Positions 42,331-51,314 are shown, counted from the stretch's first letter. The stretch is DNA of 64,000 nucleotides from Oxalobacteraceae bacterium AB_14 (GCA_000381565.1 KB906725.1:3234377-3298376); one strand, 5' to 3'. Notes: generated by a model not told the origin, from the letters alone. Made by a program: numbers and translations.

Positions 42331-43830
42331 TTACTTCACGCCGTGCATCAGCTTCTGGATCAGCGGTGCGATCAGGAACAGCAGCGCGCCGCCAGCCATC
42401 AGCGACCAGAAGCCGAAGGTGTAGCCGGACAGCGCCGACGGTACCGACATGCCGCTCTCGCCGCTGACCGCCGAAGCGAATATGCCCGACAGGTTGTTGC
42501 CGATACCGGTGGACAGGAACCAGCCGCCCATGCCCAGACCGACCAGGCGGGAAGGCGCCAGCTTGGTGACCATCGACAGGCCGATCGGCGACAGGCACAG
42601 CTCACCGACCGATTGCAGCACGTAGACCATGGCCAGCGTCCAGAACGGGATATGGTTGTCGGCGCTGACCAGCGACGACAGCGCGAACATCAGCAGGCCG
42701 AATGCGGAGCCGTTGAACAGCAGGCCCAGGCCGAATTTGCGCGGAATCGATGGATTCTTGTTGCGCATGGCGACCCAGATGAAGGCGATGATCGGCGCGC
42801 AGCCGATGATGGCCAGCGAGTTCACGGTTTGGAACCAGGCCACGGGGAAGGTCCAGTTGAACATCTGGCGGTCGACGATCTTATCGGCCAGGAAGGTGAA
42901 CGAGCTGCCTGCCTGTTCGAAGAACATCCAGAACATGATATTGAAGAAGAAGATCAGCAGCATGGCGATGACCTTGTCGCGGGCGACCTTGCCGTTCTTG
43001 ATACCTTCGATCATCAGCATCACCGACAGCAGCACGAACAGCGCGGACAGCACCATTTGCAGCTTGTTGGCGCCGGCGGCCAGCAGGAAGTACACCATCG
43101 GGATCACGCACAGCGAACCCAGTACCACGTAGATCATGCGCTTGGGATCGGCGTTCGATGCGTCCGGTGCGCCGATGCCTTTGAGCTGGCGGCGGCCGAT
43201 GAAGAACCACACCAGGGAGATCAGCATGCCGACGCCGGCGGACATGAACACCACTTTGTAAGCGGGCATGCCGTCGGTGCCGAAGATGGTCGCAGCGAGC
43301 CACTCGGTCAGCACCGGTGCGACCAGCGCGCCGGAGTTGATACCCATGTAGAAGATGGTGAAGCCGGAATCGCGGCGGGTGTCGGCGGTGCTATACAGCT
43401 TGCCCACCATGGTCGAGATGTTCGGCTTGAACATGCCGTTGCCGACGATGATGGTGGCCAGGCCAAGCTGGAACACGATCTGGTCGGGGAAGGCGATCAT
43501 GAACAGGCCGGCCGCCATGAAGGTGGCGCCGACCAGGATCGAGCGCTGGTAGCCGAGAACGCGGTCGGCCACGTAGCCGCCAAACAGCGCGGCGGCATAG
43601 ACCAGCGCCAGGTAGGAGCCGTAAATCAGGTTGGCCGGGGCCTCACCGGTAGGATCGCCATGGTGGAACTGCGCGACGACGTAGAGCACCAGTGCCCAAC
43701 GTATGCCGTAGAACGCGAAACGCTCCCAGAACTCGGTCATGAACAACATCCACAGCGGAGCAGGGTGGCCCATGATCTGCTTGAATTCGGGAATAACGAC
43801 TTCCGTATTGGTGGTGGTAGCACCGCTCAT
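42331..43830 (-). CDS. Proton-dependent oligopeptide transporter (POT/PTR2 family)
   Basis: 499 aa with about 12-14 membrane helices. The ExxERF signature appears as EFWERFAFYGIRWALVLYV, and the second PTR2 motif as FYMGINSGALVAPVLTEWLA. It imports di- and tripeptides with protons. It converges on glpD across the shared terminator. Confidence 0.95.
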   Translation of the reverse strand: MSGATTTNTEVVIPEFKQIMGHPAPLWMLFMTEFWERFAFYGIRWALVLYVVAQFHHGDPTGEAPANLIYGSYLALVYAAALFGGYVADRVLGYQRSILVGATFMAAGLFMIAFPDQIVFQLGLATIIVGNGMFKPNISTMVGKLYSTADTRRDSGFTIFYMGINSGALVAPVLTEWLAATIFGTDGMPAYKVVFMSAGVGMLISLVWFFIGRRQLKGIGAPDASNADPKRMIYVVLGSLCVIPMVYFLLAAGANKLQMVLSALFVLLSVMLMIEGIKNGKVARDKVIAMLLIFFFNIMFWMFFEQAGSSFTFLADKIVDRQMFNWTFPVAWFQTVNSLAIIGCAPIIAFIWVAMRNKNPSIPRKFGLGLLFNGSAFGLLMFALSSLVSADNHIPFWTLAMVYVLQSVGELCLSPIGLSMVTKLAPSRLVGLGMGGWFLSTGIGNNLSGIFASAVSGESGMSVPSALSGYTFGFWSLMAGGALLFLIAPLIQKLMHGVK

Positions 43831-44097
43831 GCGGCTTCTCCTAATTTTATGATCTATGAAAAGTGTCTCAGGCTCCCTTATGGGGAGCCAAATTGGGCGC
43901 CATTTTAATCTACAAATCGCTCGGACCGTACATTTTGATGGCCGGCCTGCAAAGATATGTCTTTTGTGCTAATAAATATGCACAATCCTGCTATGGCATT
44001 CTCCACCCCAAAATGTGCCGGTTTGTCGTATATTGACAGTGCAGGCTTACCTGTTATGCATCGAAATGCACCGAATTTGAATAAGGATTTTCGCATC

Positions 44098-45468
44098 ATG
44101 GAACATGACGTTGTCGATACCCTGATTTCGCCCGAAGGCCAGCTGGAAGTCCTTTCGAAGGCGGAAGTGAACAAGCTGCTCGACACTAGCCAGGGCGGCC
44201 TCTATAACATCTTCCGCAATTGCGCACTGGCCGTGCTCAATTGCGGCAGCACTATCGACGATGGAAAGGAACTGCTGGAACGATACAAGTCATTTGAGAT
44301 CAGCATTGTGCAGCGCGAGCGCGGCATCAAGCTCGATATCAAGGGCGCGCCGGCGATCGCCTTCGTCGACGGCAAAATGATCAAGGGCATCCACGAACAC
44401 CTGTTCGCGGTGCTGCGCGATATAGTCTTCGTCAGCAACGAGGTGACGGACAATCCCAAGTTCGACATGGGCAGCACCGAAGGCATCACCGATTCGGTGT
44501 TCCACATCCTGCGCAACGCCGGGGTGCTCAAGCCTATGCTCAATCCCAACCTGGTGGTGTGCTGGGGCGGACATTCGATCAACCGCGCCGAGTATAACTA
44601 CTCGAAGGAAGTCGGCTATCAAATGGGCCTGCGCGACCTGGATATCTGCACTGGCTGCGGCCCCGGTGCGATGAAGGGCCCGATGAAGGGCGCCACTATC
44701 GGCCACGCCAAGCAGCGCCTGCACAAGGGGCGCTACCTGGGCATCTCGGAGCCGGGCATCATCGCGGCCGAGTCGCCGAACCCGATCGTCAATGAGCTGG
44801 TGATCATGCCGGATATCGAGAAGCGCCTGGAAGCGTTCGTGCGCTCGGGGCATGGCATCGTGGTGTTCCCTGGCGGCGCCGGCACGGCCGAGGAGATCCT
44901 TTATATATTGGGCATCCTGCTGCATCCCGATAATGCCGATATTCCGTTCCCGCTGGTGTTCACCGGACCGGAGACCTCGCGCGAGTACTTCGTGCAGATC
45001 AACCAGTTCATCCACGACACGCTGGGCCCCGAGGCGCAGCAGCGCTACAAGATCATCATCGACGATCCCGAGCTGGTGGCGCGCGAGATGCAGGCGGGGA
45101 TCAAGCAGGTGCGCGAGTTCCGCAAATCCCGCAGCGACGCTTACTACTACAACTGGGGCCTGAGGATCGACCCTGAGTTCCAGCATCCGTTCGCGCCGAC
45201 GCACGAGAACATGCGCAACCTGAGCCTGCACAAGAACCAGGAAGTGCACCTGCTGGCGGCCAATCTGCGCCGGGCGTTTTCGGGCGTGGTGGCGGGCAAC
45301 GTCAAGGACGAGGGCATCCGCGCGATCGAGAAGTTCGGCCACTTTGAAATCCACGGCGACAAGGAGATCATGGGACCGATGGACGCGCTGCTGGCATCGT
45401 TCGTGGCGCAGCACCGCATGAAGCTGGCGGGCAAGCAGTACACGCCTTGCTATCGCGTGATCCAGTAA
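44098..45468 (+). CDS. ppnN: Pyrimidine/purine-5'-nucleotide nucleosidase PpnN (LOG family)
   Basis: 456 aa from ATG 44098, with AAGGA upstream; an open frame to 43957 has no such support. The N-terminal domain (LLDTSQGGLYNIFRNCALAV), the Rossmann LOG core (CWGGHSINRAEYNYSKEVGY, CTGCGPGAMKGPMKGA) and the motif PGGAGTAEEIL are clear. The enzyme splits nucleoside monophosphates into base and ribose-5-phosphate; the E. coli protein is activated by (p)ppGpp. Confidence 0.93.
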   Translation: MEHDVVDTLISPEGQLEVLSKAEVNKLLDTSQGGLYNIFRNCALAVLNCGSTIDDGKELLERYKSFEISIVQRERGIKLDIKGAPAIAFVDGKMIKGIHEHLFAVLRDIVFVSNEVTDNPKFDMGSTEGITDSVFHILRNAGVLKPMLNPNLVVCWGGHSINRAEYNYSKEVGYQMGLRDLDICTGCGPGAMKGPMKGATIGHAKQRLHKGRYLGISEPGIIAAESPNPIVNELVIMPDIEKRLEAFVRSGHGIVVFPGGAGTAEEILYILGILLHPDNADIPFPLVFTGPETSREYFVQINQFIHDTLGPEAQQRYKIIIDDPELVAREMQAGIKQVREFRKSRSDAYYYNWGLRIDPEFQHPFAPTHENMRNLSLHKNQEVHLLAANLRRAFSGVVAGNVKDEGIRAIEKFGHFEIHGDKEIMGPMDALLASFVAQHRMKLAGKQYTPCYRVIQ

Positions 45469-45551
45469 CACCAATCGGCGTTCGCGCGCAGCTGGCGCGG
45501 ACGCCGGATAAATTCAGGTGACGATGGCTGATCCTATTTGGCGCTGAGCAC

Positions 45552-45830
45552 CTAGGGTAGCAAGAGATTTAGATGGCCCGAAAAAAATGCCAGGGCTGAT
45601 ATCGCCGCCCCACCAAACACGGCGATAAGTGCAATGGGAACCCGGGCCATGGCGAGGCCGGCCAACAAAATCCCAGCTAACGAAATTGCCAAAGCAGCGG
45701 CATAGCTGCCGCGACTCCAAACGGCTAGAAACCAATTTGAAACGACATAGCCAACAACAGCAACTCCAGCAATTACGCCGAAGAAATAAGCTGTGCTTTC
45801 CCAATCCAATAAGCGCTCAAGAAATTTCAT
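45552..45830 (-). CDS. Small hypothetical membrane protein (92 aa)
   Basis: ATG 45830 follows AGAGGG at a good distance. Three hydrophobic segments fill most of the protein (FFGVIAGVAVVGYVVSNWFL, YAAALAISLAGILLAGLAMA, VPIALIAVFGGAAISALAFF). Codon use is less GC-rich than its neighbours. No family recognised. Confidence 0.65.
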   Translation of the reverse strand: MKFLERLLDWESTAYFFGVIAGVAVVGYVVSNWFLAVWSRGSYAAALAISLAGILLAGLAMARVPIALIAVFGGAAISALAFFSGHLNLLLP

Positions 45831-45884
45831 AATCCCTCTAAAATTTAATGTCCGGTGTTAGCGATTTTTCCTGCGCGGAGTCAC

Positions 45885-46658
45885 TCACTTCGCGACTTGT
45901 TCGGCACGGGGCGCGAAATTGTCGAAGCCGTAGCTGCCGTAGATACGTTTGACCGTGCCGTCGCGGTACATGGCGCGCAGCAGGGTGTTGAGCCGGGTCA
46001 CTTCATTGGAGTCCATGCCTTTGTTACAGGCCAGGTACATATCGTAGTGGGCGAACGTCAGCACCGCTTCCATGCCGGTGATGCCCATTTCATTCATGAT
46101 GTATAAACCTGGCAGGCGTCCTTCCGACCACAATTGAATGCGCTGCATCTTCAGCTTGGGCGCGTTGGTGCGGTTGTAGGGGACCATGCTGAGATTGAGC
46201 TGGTTCGCGCGCAGCAGCGGCACCATCGCATCGCCAATGATGGTGCCGACGGTGTAGGGCCTGGCATCCTCCAGGCTGTTGAGGTGGATATGGTCCTCGG
46301 CGCGCGCGTACATCACCCATTCATTGCGTCCCACCGGGCCTACCCAGGCAAAGCTGGTCTCGCGCTCCGGCGTGCGCGCCATCGAGAACAGGCAGCTGTT
46401 GGCGTTCTTGGTGGTCAGTGCCATGGCTCGCGCCCATGGCATCAAGGCCGGTGCGGTGACGGTCAACTCGGCCCGCCGCATCAGCTCAAGGATAATGTCG
46501 GTGGACAGCCCGGTGGCGGTGCGGCTTGCCTTGTCGGCCCAATTAAAGGGCGGATACTCTTCGGTGTAAAGCGTGATGGTGTCGGTCGCCCGCGCAGCTG
46601 CGCACGCGACGAAAAGCAGCGCTGCGTGCAGGCAGAGCAGCGTGTTGCGACAAGCCAT
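45885..46658 (-). CDS. Periplasmic solute-binding protein, polar amino-acid (family 3) type
   Basis: 257 aa from ATG 46658, preceded by AAGGAAAGGAAG. The signal peptide ends near AAARA-TD. TITLYTEEYPPFNWADKASR, TGLSTDIILELMRRA and MPWARAMALTTKNANSCLFS match the family of stand-alone SBP_bac_3 proteins found without permeases in many betaproteobacteria. No permease or ATPase gene is adjacent. The mobile mini-element begins 110 bp upstream of its start. Confidence 0.82.
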   Translation of the reverse strand: MACRNTLLCLHAALLFVACAAARATDTITLYTEEYPPFNWADKASRTATGLSTDIILELMRRAELTVTAPALMPWARAMALTTKNANSCLFSMARTPERETSFAWVGPVGRNEWVMYARAEDHIHLNSLEDARPYTVGTIIGDAMVPLLRANQLNLSMVPYNRTNAPKLKMQRIQLWSEGRLPGLYIMNEMGITGMEAVLTFAHYDMYLACNKGMDSNEVTRLNTLLRAMYRDGTVKRIYGSYGFDNFAPRAEQVAK

Positions 46659-46767
46659 GTCGCTTCCTTTCCTTGAAGTAGGGACTTCTTCGGAGATTAC
46701 TCGCTTTCGTGAGACCGGTCGAGAATTACCGGGAACGGGAGGGGAGGCTTGGGTATTCCAAATCACA

Positions 46768-46808
46768 ACTTGGTCTAAATCCGTCTAATCCGGGCCGGTT
46801 GAGGCTAA
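46768..46808 (+). repeat. Left terminal inverted repeat of the mini-element
   Basis: Holds GTCTAA at 46773-46778 and 46783-46788 and the variant GGCTAA at 46803-46808. Further copies inward: 46813 (GTCTAG), 46834, 46865, 46896 and 46926. Confidence 0.7.
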
Positions 46809-46924
46809 ATTAGTCTAGAACGCCCCTTGCATAGTCTAAAACAGTCCATGAAATCCGGGGCAAAGTCTAATCTGGTCCCAACCTTCAAGCCGAAAGTCTA
46901 AAACGAACCATGTTTCCTTTCAGC

Positions 46925-46941
46925 GGTCTAATTTTTAGACC
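46925..46941. promoter_or_regulatory. Palindrome GGTCTAA-TTT-TTAGACC before the mini-element gene
   Basis: Two GTCTAA motifs face each other with 7-bp perfect arms, 20 bp before the ATG at 46962. The place suits an operator for the element's own DNA-binding protein. Confidence 0.55.
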
Positions 46942-46961
46942 TAATTCGAAAGGACCCAATC

Positions 46962-47441
46962 ATGGAGTTTATAGCGAAGCGTCCCATATATCTGCCTGTA
47001 ACCGATCTCCTGAATCTGGAATTCCATCTGATGGATACGCGGCCCGGTGTTAAACCTGATGCGTTCGTGACGGAGCTTGTCCAGCGCTGGCTTGCGATTG
47101 AAATGGATCGGCTCACGACGCTCAGGAATGGACGGGCGATGCGAGGTTTTCAATGGAAAAATGTCTTCCTGCCCGATGGAACAAGGTTGCGAACCAGCTA
47201 CCGCCATACCCTTGAGTTTGCCAAAGTGGTCGGCGATCGCATCCTGTCCGACGATGGCGAATCCTTGACTCCATCCCTGTTTGCCAATCGCCATGCAACG
47301 GGGCGCAATGCGTGGCGCTTTGTTTGGCTACGCTTTCCTGGTGACGACTACTGGATCTGTGCCGATAATTACAGAACTCGTGTCACCGCGCAACTTCAAA
47401 GGAGGCCACAGTGGGAGGGCGACACATCTGAGATAGTCTAA
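46962..47441 (+). CDS. Mini-element protein: predicted DNA-binding protein with RAMA-like C-terminal domain
   Basis: 159 aa from ATG 46962 with GAAAGGACCC upstream. Residues 1-50 (RPIYLPVTDLLNLEFHLMDT, KPDAFVTELVQRWLAIEMDR) suggest a short strand-helix-helix unit. Residues 63-145 (GFQWKNVFLPDGTRLRTSYR, SLTPSLFANRHATGRNAWRF, ending WICADNYR) resemble the RAMA domain linked to restriction/methylation genes and thought to read DNA; that match is from memory of its pattern. The stop TAA is itself the end of a GTCTAA repeat (47436-47441). No neighbour shares its function. Confidence 0.7.
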   Translation: MEFIAKRPIYLPVTDLLNLEFHLMDTRPGVKPDAFVTELVQRWLAIEMDRLTTLRNGRAMRGFQWKNVFLPDGTRLRTSYRHTLEFAKVVGDRILSDDGESLTPSLFANRHATGRNAWRFVWLRFPGDDYWICADNYRTRVTAQLQRRPQWEGDTSEIV

Positions 47442-47489
47442 AACGGCATGAGAGAAAGTCTAATTCGGTCTCAGGGTTGCTTTGCAGAG

Positions 47490-47504
47490 TCGATTCCAGT
47501 CTAA
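47490..47504 (+). repeat. 15-bp direct repeat, copy 1
   Basis: TCGATTCCAGTCTAA, identical to 47521-47535 and 31 bp from it. Both contain the GTCTAA motif and form the inner right-hand binding array. Confidence 0.75.
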
Positions 47505-47520
47505 CGGAATTGGGATTTTG

Positions 47521-47535
47521 TCGATTCCAGTCTAA
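47521..47535 (+). repeat. 15-bp direct repeat, copy 2
   Basis: Exact copy of 47490-47504. The 31-bp period is about three helical turns. Confidence 0.75.
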
Positions 47536-47567
47536 GAACCTTGGAATGTGGGATTTTTTGGACGCGC

Positions 47568-47608
47568 TTAGACTAAACCGGCGCGTTTTAGACTAAATTA
47601 GACCAAGT
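47568..47608 (-). repeat. Right terminal inverted repeat of the mini-element
   Basis: TTAGAC (reverse of GTCTAA) occurs at 47568-47573, 47588-47593 and 47598-47603, matching the three left-end motifs in spacing. Confidence 0.7.
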
Positions 47609-47662
47609 GGCCGAAAAGAATGCCCGGACCTCAGGTCCCGGCGCTTCCTTTAATCCTGGACG

Positions 47663-47690
47663 AAAAAAAAGCCGCTCAACGAGCGGCTTT
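47663..47690 (-). terminator. Rho-independent terminator of lysS
   Basis: AAAGCCGCTC pairs with GAGCGGCTTT around a short loop. On the minus strand a T8 run follows, directly after the lysS stop. Confidence 0.9.
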
Positions 47691-47697
47691 GGCTTGA

Positions 47698-49236
47698 TTA
47701 CTCTTCGCGGCGCAAGTGCGGGAACAGCAGCACGTCGCGGATGTTCGGCGAGTCGGTGATGATCATCATCAGGCGATCGATGCCGATGCCGCAACCGCCG
47801 GCCGGCGGCATGCCGTATTCCAGCGCGCGGATGTAGTCGGCGTCGTAGAACATTGCCTCTTCATCGCCTGCGTCCTTGGCCGCCACCTGCGACAGGAAGC
47901 GGGCCGACTGGTCTTCCGCGTCGTTCAACTCGGAGAAGCCGTTGGCGATCTCGCGGCCGACCATGAACAGTTCGAAGCGCTCGGTGATGCCTTCGCGGGT
48001 GTCCGAAGCACGGGCCAGCGGCGACACTTCGACCGGATAGTCGATGATGTAGGTCGGTTCCCACAGTTGCGCTTCGGCGGTTTCCTCGAACAGCGCCAGT
48101 TGCAACGCGCCCAGGCCGGCGGTGGCGAACGGCTTGACGCCGAACTTCAGCAGTTCCTTCTTGATGAACTCAGCGTCGGTCAGCTGCTCCGGCGTGTAGC
48201 CTGGTGCGTACTTGTTGATCGCATCGACGATGGTCAAGCGGTGGAACGGCTTGGCCAGATCCAGCTCGCGGCCGCCGTAGGTCAGCGTCGCGGTGCCGTG
48301 GGCGTCGATCGCGGCCTGGCGGATGATCGCTTCGGTGAAGTCCATCAGCCAGTGGTAGTCGGTGTAGGCCGCGTAGAACTCCATCATCGTGAATTCAGGA
48401 TTGTGACGGACCGACACGCCTTCGTTGCGGAAGTTGCGGTTGATCTCGAACACGCGGTCGAAGCCGCCCACCACCAGGCGCTTCAGGTACAGCTCAGGCG
48501 CGATACGCAGGAACATCTGCATGTCCAGCGCGTTGTGGTGGGTGATGAAGGGCTTGGCCGCGGCGCCGCCAGGGATGGCGTGCAGCATCGGCGTTTCCAC
48601 TTCCATGAACTCGTTCTTTTCCATGAAGCGGCGCATCGACGAAATCGCAGCGGTACGCGCCTTGAAGGTGCGGCGCGTCTCTTCGTTCATGATCAGGTCC
48701 ACGTAGCGCTGGCGGTACTTGGTTTCCTGGTCGGCCAGGCCGTGGAATTTGTCCGGCAGCGGGCGCAGCGACTTGGTGATCAGGCGCAGTTCCGACACCT
48801 TGATCGTCAGTTCGTCGGTCTTGGTCTTGAACAGCGTGCCGACCACGCCCAGGATGTCGCCCAGGTCGTAGTGGTGCAGCGCGGCCATCGCGGCTTCGCC
48901 GGTCAGGTCCAGCGTGGCGTAGATCTGGATGCGGCCATCGGCCTTGGGGCCCGACGCGTCCTGCAGCGTGGCGAAAGCGGCCTTCTTGCCGGCTTCGCGC
49001 TTGAGCATCATGCGGCCTGCCAGCACCACGGTCACGGGATTGGCTTCCAGCTCTTCGCGCGACTTCTCGCCGTATTGCAGGTGCAGGTCGGCGGCTTTGT
49101 GTTGCGGCTTGAAGTCGTTCGGGAAGGCGACGCCTTGTTCGCGGATGGCGGCCAGCTTGGCGCGGCGCTCGGCGATGATCTTGTTTTCGTCGGGCGGGGT
49201 GGCGTTGCCTGCTTGTTCTTGAAGATCCGTAGTCAT
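47698..49236 (-). CDS. lysS: Lysyl-tRNA synthetase, class II
   Basis: 512 aa. The OB-fold anticodon-binding domain (VVLAGRMMLKREAGKKAAFA) is followed by class II motifs: motif 2 in FRNEGVSVRHNPEFTMMEFY and motif 3 in GGCGIGIDRLMMI. It charges tRNA-Lys. It is downstream of the HAD gene and prfB on the same strand, as prfB-lysS pairs are in many proteobacteria. Confidence 0.98.
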   Translation of the reverse strand: MTTDLQEQAGNATPPDENKIIAERRAKLAAIREQGVAFPNDFKPQHKAADLHLQYGEKSREELEANPVTVVLAGRMMLKREAGKKAAFATLQDASGPKADGRIQIYATLDLTGEAAMAALHHYDLGDILGVVGTLFKTKTDELTIKVSELRLITKSLRPLPDKFHGLADQETKYRQRYVDLIMNEETRRTFKARTAAISSMRRFMEKNEFMEVETPMLHAIPGGAAAKPFITHHNALDMQMFLRIAPELYLKRLVVGGFDRVFEINRNFRNEGVSVRHNPEFTMMEFYAAYTDYHWLMDFTEAIIRQAAIDAHGTATLTYGGRELDLAKPFHRLTIVDAINKYAPGYTPEQLTDAEFIKKELLKFGVKPFATAGLGALQLALFEETAEAQLWEPTYIIDYPVEVSPLARASDTREGITERFELFMVGREIANGFSELNDAEDQSARFLSQVAAKDAGDEEAMFYDADYIRALEYGMPPAGGCGIGIDRLMMIITDSPNIRDVLLFPHLRREE

Positions 49237-49262
49237 GGTCTGTTCTTTTGTTGAGGTGATGA

Positions 49263-49943
49263 TTAGTTAATTGCGGCGGCGAAGAGCTCTTCGACATCCA
49301 GCTCGCTGAAGTCGCGCACGACGGCGATGACGTTGTCGAATTCGGCGAACGCCTCGGCCGGCAGGGTGGTGGTCAGCACCACCGCGCGCATGCCGGCGCG
49401 GCGTGCCGCTTCCACGCCCAGCGGCGCATCTTCGAACACGATGCTGTTGGCGGGCAGGGTGCCGCTGCGCTGGGCCGCCAGCAGGAACACGTCCGGCGCC
49501 GGCTTGCCGTGGGCGACGTCGGCTGCGCCGGCGATGGCGTCGAACTGCTTGCGCAGGTCCAGGCCGTCCAGCGTGAAGGCTATGTTTTCGGTCGGCGCGG
49601 CGGTGGCCACGGCCAGCTTGACGCCCCCGCTTTTGGCGCGGGCGATAAAGGCTTCGAAGCCGGCCACCGTCGCCAGGTGCGGCGCGTACAGCTCGCGGTA
49701 CAGCGACTCTTTCTCGAAATCGAGCGCGGCGCTTTCTTCCTTGGTCATCTGCTGGCCAAGATAGGTGCTCATGATTTCATGGCCCTGGCGGCCGGCCGTG
49801 GCGCGGAAGAATTCATCCGCGTCGAGGTCATGGCCGCGACGGGCGAAGAAGGCCAGCCACGATTTGGTGTGGAAGGCCATATTGTCGACGATGGTGCCGT
49901 CCATGTCGAAGATGAACGCGCGCTGCGAATTCGAGGAACTCAT
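49263..49943 (-). CDS. HAD-superfamily phosphatase, beta-phosphoglucomutase-like
   Basis: 226 aa from ATG 49943, which overlaps the prfB stop by one base. Motif I FIFDMDGTIVDNMAFHTKSW, motif II VATAAPTEN, motif III Lys in HGKPAPDVFLLAA and motif IV FEDAPLGVEAARRAGM define the HAD IA/PgmB branch. The substrate is unknown. Placement between prfB and lysS suggests co-transcription. Confidence 0.88.
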   Translation of the reverse strand: MSSSNSQRAFIFDMDGTIVDNMAFHTKSWLAFFARRGHDLDADEFFRATAGRQGHEIMSTYLGQQMTKEESAALDFEKESLYRELYAPHLATVAGFEAFIARAKSGGVKLAVATAAPTENIAFTLDGLDLRKQFDAIAGAADVAHGKPAPDVFLLAAQRSGTLPANSIVFEDAPLGVEAARRAGMRAVVLTTTLPAEAFAEFDNVIAVVRDFSELDVEELFAAAIN

Positions 49944-51047
49944 CAGACGCCTTGCTTCAGCGATGCCGAGATGAAGTCGTCCAGGTCGCCGTCCAGCACG
50001 CCCTTGGTGTTGCCGGTCTCGAAGTTGGTGCGCAAGTCCTTGATGCGGGACTGGTCCAGCACATAGGAGCGGATCTGGTGGCCCCAGCCGACGTCGGTCT
50101 TGGAGTCTTCCAGCTTCTGCTGCTCGCTCATGCGCTTGCGCAGTTCCATCTCGTACAGCTTCGCCTTCAGCATTTCCATCGCCTCGGCCTTGTTGCGGTG
50201 CTGCGAGCGGTCGTTCTGGCACTGGACCACGATGCCGGACGGGCCGTGCGTCAGGCGCACCGCGGAGTCGGTCTTGTTGATGTGCTGACCGCCGGCGCCG
50301 GACGCGCGGTAGGTATCGATGCGCAGGTCGGCGGGGTTGATCTCGATGTCGATCGAGTCATCCACTTCCGGGTACACGAACAGTGACGTGAACGAGGTAT
50401 GGCGGCCGTTGGCCGAGTCGAACGGCGACTTGCGCACCAGGCGGTGTACGCCGGTCTCGGTGCGCAGGTAGCCGTAGGCGTAGTCGCCTTCGACCTTGAT
50501 GGTGGCGGTCTTGATGCCGGCCACCTCGCCGTCGGACTGCTCCATGACTTCGACCTTGAAGCCCTTGCGTTCCGCGTAGCGCACGTACTGGCGCAGCAGC
50601 ATCGACGCCCAGTCCTGGGCCTCGGTGCCGCCGGCGCCGGCCTGGATGTCGATGAAGCAGTTGTTCGGGTCCATCGGATTGTTGAACATCCGGCGGAACT
50701 CCATGCCCTCGATGACCTTGCGCACTTCCTCGGCGTCGACGATCAGCGCTTCGAGCGTGTCGTCGTCGCCTTCCTCCTTGGCCATGGCGAACAGGTCGCC
50801 CATGTCTTTGAGGTCGGTGTCGGCCTTGGTCAGCGCGAAGACGATGGCTTCGAGCGATTTCTTTTCCTTGCCGAGATCCTGGGCCTTTTTCGGGTCGTTC
50901 CAGACCGTCGGGTCTTCCAGTTCTTCGTTTACTTGTTCGAGTTTCTCTGACTTTTTATCGAAGTCAAAGATACCTCCGTAGTTCGGCTTCGCGCGAGGTC
51001 ATATCGGCGAGCAGGGCGGAGAGGGCGTTGATGCGTTCGGCTTCCAT
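49943..51047 (-). CDS. prfB: Peptide chain release factor 2 (programmed +1 frameshift)
   Basis: Translation starts at ATG 51047 (MEAERINALSALLADMTSRE...), reaches CTT TGA C, and must shift +1 to continue as DFDKKSEKLEQVNEELED. A frame starting at 50803 covers only the distal part. The codon-reading SPF (VRKSPFDSANGRH) and the peptidyl-hydrolysis GGQ (ASGAGGQHINKTDSAVRL) are intact. RF2 ends translation at UGA and UAA and regulates itself at this shift. The total is about 367 aa, the normal length. Confidence 0.96.
50962..50977 (-). promoter_or_regulatory. prfB programmed frameshift site
   Basis: Read on the minus strand: GGAGG (Shine-Dalgarno-like), TAT, CTT, then TGA (50966-50964) and C. 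This is the conserved RF2 autoregulatory shift site. Confidence 0.95.
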
Positions 51048-51314
51048 GTTTTCTTCTTTTCCAAGGCTTAAATCAAACCTTCGATTATACCCTAGCCGGG
51101 CCACTCCCTCGCAGCAAAATAGCCGGTGTAGCGCCGGGCACGCACGGGATCGCTCAAGGTCGGCTACGCTGGGCGCGAAATGCTGACTTTTCTACCACAA
51201 AAAGGATAAAATACGCTCTCCTGGCCTTAAGTAGCTTGATGCAAGGAAATCCTCTGCGTATGATGTTGCGCATCGGTCCGTTGCCAAAAAGTTGCAACTT
51301 TAGATAATTTATCC

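Larger units (their letters stand above)
46768..47608. mobile_element. Compact 841-bp element with 41-bp terminal inverted repeats and GTCTAA arrays
   Basis: Both ends read ACTTGGTCTAA inward, followed after 4 bp by GTCTAA, then 14 bp containing GCCGGTT, then a third (G)NCTAA. I count 33 of 41 matches with identical spacing. Inside are at least five more GTCTAA copies on the left and four on the right flanking one gene. Multiple spaced sites at each end are the mark of Tn7/Tn5053/Mu-type ends. No transposase is encoded, so movement would need one in trans. No target duplication is obvious. It sits between the solute-binding protein gene and lysS. Confidence 0.7.

Noticed and set aside
46773..47603. 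Repeated GTCTAA motifs as a possible CRISPR-like array
   Set aside because: Units are only 6-7 bp, spacings are irregular, both orientations occur, and no cas gene is near. Transposon-end binding sites explain them better.
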